A DNA stretch of 17,752 nucleotides from Saprospiraceae bacterium (lineage in GTDB: Bacteria; Bacteroidota; Bacteroidia; Chitinophagales; Saprospiraceae): positions 1-17,752 of the forward strand of contig JAJDFU010000416.1 of NCBI GenBank assembly GCA_020528935.1. The letters are read 5' to 3'. Position 1 is the first letter of the stretch, and each line of letters opens with the position of its first letter. This document shows positions 15,135 through 17,752 of this stretch, piece after piece. The position numbers and the translations under genes were made by a program. The notes below the pieces were generated by a model. The model saw nothing but the letters and a program-made list of their open reading frames with translations, was not told the DNA's origin and did not search any database.

Positions 15135-16004
15135 TTAGGCGCCCAGGTAATTTTTCAGCAGCTTGCTGCGGTTGGCCGAGCGAAGCTTATTGATGGCTTT
15201 GTCCTTGATCTGGCGAACGCGCTCGCGGGTGAGGCCGAATTTCTCGCCGATATCCTCCAGCGACATGGGATGCTCCACGCCTATGCCGTAATAGAGTTTG
15301 ATCACGTCGCACTGGCGGTCGGTGAGGGTACTGAGCGAGCGCTCGATCTCGCGGCGAAGGGATTCGTTGTAATCGAGTTTTTTGTCGGTATCGGGCGTGC
15401 TGGTATTCTCCAGTACGTCCAGCAGGGAATTGTCCTCCCCTTCAACAAAAGGCGCGTCCATAGAAACGTGGCGGGCGGCCACGCCCAGCGTGGTCTCCAC
15501 TTCTTCCGTAGCGATCTCCAGGTTTTCGGCCAGTTCGTCGGCGGAGGGCTCGCGTTCGTATTCTTGTTCCAGTTCGGAAAAGGCCTTATTGATCTTGTTG
15601 AGCGACCCCACCTTGTTGAGGGGCAGGCGCACGATGCGGCTCTGTTCGGCCAGGGCCTGCAGGATGGACTGGCGAATCCACCAAACGGCATAGGAAATAA
15701 ACTTGAATCCGCGGGTTTCGTCGAAACGCTGAGCGGCCTTGATCAGGCCGAGATTACCTTCATTGATCAGATCGCTGAGGGAAAGCCCCTGGTTCTGGTA
15801 TTGCTTGGCCACCGAAACGACAAAGCGCAGATTGGCTTTGGTAAGTTTCTCGAGGGCAGCCTGATCGCCTTGCTTGATGCGTTTGGCAAGCTCTACCTCT
15901 TCTTCCGGCGTCAGCAGGTCCACTTTGCCGATTTCCTGCAGGTACTTTTCCAGGGATTGGCTCTCCCGATTCGTTATGGATTTGGTAATCTTCAGCTGTC
16001 TCAT
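15135..16004 (-). CDS. rpoD: Primary RNA polymerase sigma factor RpoD/SigA
   Basis: The 289-residue protein matches the short primary sigma factor of Bacteroidota, which lacks the long region 1.1 and non-conserved insert of E. coli sigma-70. Region 1.2 lies around residues 16-50 (SLEKYLQEIGKVDLLTPEEE). Region 2 follows at about 55-125 and holds the promoter-melting and -7 recognition helix (GFKFISYAVWWIRQSILQAL). Region 3 covers about 130-205 (LPLNKVGSLNKI onward). Region 4 has the -33 helix-turn-helix (TLTDRQCDVIKLYYGIG, then SLEDIGEKFGLTRERVRQIK). It directs housekeeping transcription from TTG/TAnnTTTG promoters, which is the signal found upstream of several genes here, including its own. 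The gene is monocistronic as far as can be seen, with no clear hairpin terminator in the 145 bases beyond its stop. Confidence 0.97.
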   Translation of the reverse strand: MRQLKITKSITNRESQSLEKYLQEIGKVDLLTPEEEVELAKRIKQGDQAALEKLTKANLRFVVSVAKQYQNQGLSLSDLINEGNLGLIKAAQRFDETRGFKFISYAVWWIRQSILQALAEQSRIVRLPLNKVGSLNKINKAFSELEQEYEREPSADELAENLEIATEEVETTLGVAARHVSMDAPFVEGEDNSLLDVLENTSTPDTDKKLDYNESLRREIERSLSTLTDRQCDVIKLYYGIGVEHPMSLEDIGEKFGLTRERVRQIKDKAINKLRSANRSKLLKNYLGA

Positions 16005-16336
16005 GTACTAGTTCGTTTTTTAGAAGTGAACACAAGGTATTTGCCGACCCCGGCTACGGGTAGAGGCCGTTCGGCATCTGAACCGATTAAAATCTCTCTC
16101 GAAAATTGCTACTGTAGTGTACTCGCAGAATGGACTCAAGTTTCGCTGATTTGGCTTTCCGCATGTTACAGCCTACAAAAGTAGACCCTTTTACGCACCT
16201 TGTCAAGCCTTTCGCCTGAATTGCCGGAACGCACAGCTGCAACCGCTCCCCGTCTATTTGGAATTTTGAATTTTTTATTCTTTATTGCCCCACTACACAC
16301 CGGCGCTTCGTTTGGTTCAGCGCTAAGAACGTTCTT
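16005..16336. other. Divergent regulatory region between rpoD and the START-like gene
   Basis: It holds the rpoD promoter (16176-16206) and its long leader on one side. The other side carries an AT-rich stretch, a weak plus-strand promoter candidate (TTG at 16285-16287, 19 bases, then TTCGTTTG at 16307-16314) and the palindrome at 16324-16337. No gene or recognised RNA is visible. Confidence 0.55.
16176..16206 (-). promoter_or_regulatory. Bacteroidota-type promoter for rpoD
   Basis: On the minus strand TACTTTTG (16183-16176) is an exact TAnnTTTG match, with TTG at 16206-16204 and a 20-base spacer. The predicted leader to the rpoD ATG at 16004 is about 165 bases. Confidence 0.75.
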
Positions 16337-16337
16337 A
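16324..16337. promoter_or_regulatory. Perfect 14-bp palindrome overlapping a start codon; possible operator
   Basis: TAAGAACGTTCTTA is a perfect palindrome whose last base is the A of the ATG at 16337. It begins about ten bases after a weak -7 match (TTCGTTTG, 16307-16314), so it would lie at the transcription start. Position and symmetry suit a repressor site, but the binding protein is unknown. Confidence 0.45.
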
Positions 16338-16717
16338 TGCAGCGGGTAAAACTAAATCTGGAATTCCTCTTTCGGGCCTCGCCGGCTATTCTCTACAAAT
16401 TCTTTACCACACCGGATTGTCTCATCCGCTGGTTTTGTGACGAAGTGGATATCCAAGGTAACACCTTTACCTTCTTCTGGAGCGGCTACGACGAAGTGGC
16501 TGAACTGGTGGAATCCACTGAGAATGAACGCTTGAAGTTCCAATGGGAAAATGCCGACAACGACGAAGAGTTCTTGGAATTCCGCATTTCCACCTCGCCG
16601 GTAACCGGAGAAACCATTCTGGAGATCACGGATTTTTGCGACGAGGACGAGGTCGAGGACCAGAGGCAACTGTGGGAAAACCAGATCCACCAGCTTCAGA
16701 AAGAAACCGGTGGATAG
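16337..16717 (+). CDS. START-like (SRPBCC/AHSA1-fold) domain protein
   Basis: This 126-residue protein resembles the small START-like proteins widely conserved in Bacteroidota. The N-terminal strand and helix, LEFLFRASPAILYKFFTT, then PDCLIRWFCDEVDIQGN and FFWSGYDEVAELVE, follow the beginning of the Aha1/SRPBCC helix-grip fold. The ending (ITDFCDEDEVEDQRQLWENQ) is acidic, then helical, as in the C-terminal helix of the fold. No signal peptide or membrane segment is present, so it should be cytoplasmic. The fold binds hydrophobic ligands or partner proteins; the actual partner is unknown. It is divergent from rpoD and begins inside a 14-bp palindrome (16324-16337), which suggests specific control. 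It converges with the next gene, 30 bases separating their stops. Confidence 0.85.
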   Translation: MQRVKLNLEFLFRASPAILYKFFTTPDCLIRWFCDEVDIQGNTFTFFWSGYDEVAELVESTENERLKFQWENADNDEEFLEFRISTSPVTGETILEITDFCDEDEVEDQRQLWENQIHQLQKETGG

Positions 16718-16747
16718 GTAGGAGTAGGCGAACGCATGCCGTCTCGT

Positions 16748-17185
16748 TCAGGAGCCGTATTGCACCCCTCCTATGATCATCATTATGGCTCCGGCCACAA
16801 AGGCCAGCCATCCGAGTACGCCGATGGGCCAGAAAAGCCAGCTGAAAACGATACCCACCACCAGGCCGATGCCGGCGATGACCACGCCTATGCGAAAGAG
16901 ATTGTTCTGCATGATGTTTTCGCCCAATGCGATGCCTCGTTTTTCCAGCTTTTTCTCCAGGCGGTCCCACCGCTTCTGCCAGCGCTGCATGCGCCGTTCC
17001 ATGCGTTTTTGCCGGCGCTCGGCCCGCCTTTGCTCGCGCGCCTGCTTGCGCAGCATTTTCTTCTCGGCTTTGCTCACATGCTCTACCCGGTCCAGGGTAG
17101 AAATAGGTGCCGCCGCTTGTGCCGGCTGCAGCAGGATGCCCAGAGCCAGGATGCCTGCGATCATCAGTAGGTTTTTCAAAAGCAT
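16748..17185 (-). CDS. Small membrane protein with highly basic helix, function unknown
   Basis: I chose the ATG at 17185, giving 145 residues (MLLKNLLMIAGILALG). The frame is open upstream to 17323, but that extension lacks protein character. Residues 1-24 read as a signal peptide or first membrane helix, with AQA|AAP as a possible cut. Residues 39-84 are a long helix dominated by Arg, Lys, Glu and Gln (for example KMLRKQAREQRRAERRQKRM), probably coiled coil and very positively charged. Two hydrophobic segments follow at about 97-118 and 120-140, joined by a tight FWP turn and rich in Gly, ending VQYGS. I do not recognise a family. Glycine-rich paired helices suggest a small membrane anchor. 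The gene is divergent from the nuclease-like gene at 17322. Confidence 0.72.
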   Translation of the reverse strand: MLLKNLLMIAGILALGILLQPAQAAAPISTLDRVEHVSKAEKKMLRKQAREQRRAERRQKRMERRMQRWQKRWDRLEKKLEKRGIALGENIMQNNLFRIGVVIAGIGLVVGIVFSWLFWPIGVLGWLAFVAGAIMMIIGGVQYGS

Positions 17186-17321
17186 TTCGGTGGTTTTAGT
17201 GGATGTAATCGAACAGAAAGGTATCAATTCGATGGTAAATGCGGAAGCGATGAAAGTCTCGAATTGCCCTTCTTCCTGTATTTTGCGCTCACCGGGCGGA
17301 TGATGTAAAGGATTGAAACAC

Positions 17322-17752
17322 ATGCAAGCGTATTTATTTGGATTGCCGCTGGACGAAGCGATCTTTCATCCGGAAGACGCTGATTTCCCTTTGCCGCTAG
17401 GGCCTTCCGGCCTCCTTCGCATGCTGGAAGGCGCTCTGGGACTGGCCCTGCCCGCAGAGAACCGGGAGCACCTCCGCCTGGGGGCGTTTCGGGAAGCCCT
17501 GGACCATGTGTTGGCCGGCGAGCCGGCGGTCTTTTTTGCAGCTTCCTTCAAAGTCGACCCCCTCGGCACGGCTGCCGAGCTCCTCGCGCGCCGGGACGAA
17601 TTGCTGGCCGCAGGCTGGGATTTCCAGCACCGGAAAAATACGCCGGAACGACTGGCCGTTCTGGCCCGGGCGGAGCCCGCCTACCGGCAGATCCTGGCCC
17701 GGCTGCCCAAACCGGCCTACGGCGAAGCCGATCGCCTTCACCGCATAAGAAC
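17322..17752 (+). CDS. N-terminal part of a probable PD-(D/E)XK / AddB-like nuclease family protein
   Basis: The frame is open from the ATG at 17322 to the right edge (143 codons plus two bases) without a stop. The start MQAYLFGLPLDEA is followed by LGPSGLLRMLEGALGL, then FREALDHVL, FFAASFKVDPLGTAAELLAR and RDELLAAGWDF. From memory, the order GP-GLL..LE..LGL, then SF..DPLGTA..LL..RDEL..AGWD, occurs near the N-terminus of roughly 1000-residue bacterial proteins annotated as PD-(D/E)XK nuclease family, related to AddB-type recombination nucleases. None of the nuclease residues lie in the window, so this rests only on N-terminal resemblance. No signal peptide is present. Confidence 0.55.
   Translation, partial: MQAYLFGLPLDEAIFHPEDADFPLPLGPSGLLRMLEGALGLALPAENREHLRLGAFREALDHVLAGEPAVFFAASFKVDPLGTAAELLARRDELLAAGWDFQHRKNTPERLAVLARAEPAYRQILARLPKPAYGEADRLHRIR

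Overview
The window reads as a chromosomal segment of a GC-rich Bacteroidota, most likely a Saprospiria/Lewinellaceae-type organism. The grounds are three cargo proteins with type IX secretion system (T9SS) sorting domains (one type A, two type B/CHU_C), a short primary sigma factor typical of the phylum, and several matches to the Bacteroidota promoter pattern TTG-N(17-23)-TAnnTTTG. The species assignment is inference from content.

Layout, left to right. 1-651 (-): N-terminal part of an M1-family aminopeptidase running off the left edge. 882-5315 (+): a 1477-aa secreted protein of twelve tandem ~111-residue repeats ending in a T9SS type A sorting domain, followed by a strong terminator. 5316-5920: a non-coding stretch with a cluster of imperfect 22-bp motifs and perfect GTTTGGG/CCCAAAC hairpins. 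5921-6274 (-): ribosomal protein L19 (rplS) with its own terminator and promoter. 6379-10972 (-): two adjacent paralogous PKD/CHU_C secreted proteins, probably one operon read from a promoter about 160 bp upstream. 11507-12112 (+): a divergent YrdC/Sua5-like protein. 12483-14162 (-): an S41 C-terminal processing peptidase with its full Ser/Asp/Lys set. 14495-14989 (+): an Lrp/AsnC regulator. 15135-16004 (-): rpoD. 16337-16717 (+): a START-like-fold protein whose start codon lies in a perfect 14-bp palindrome. 16748-17185 (-): a small membrane protein with a very basic helix. 17322-end (+): the start of a protein resembling the N-terminus of large PD-(D/E)XK/AddB-like nucleases.

The gene mix joins housekeeping functions (rplS, rpoD, Lrp, S41 protease) with cell-surface export cargo. 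The M1 peptidase, the repeat protein and the two CHU_C proteins are all predicted to leave the cytoplasm through Sec, and the last three then cross the outer membrane through T9SS. No tRNA, rRNA, CRISPR array, transposase or phage gene was seen. The least explained items are the twelve-repeat protein, whose cysteines fit stapling between neighbouring repeats, and the repeat-rich spacer at 5403-5864.
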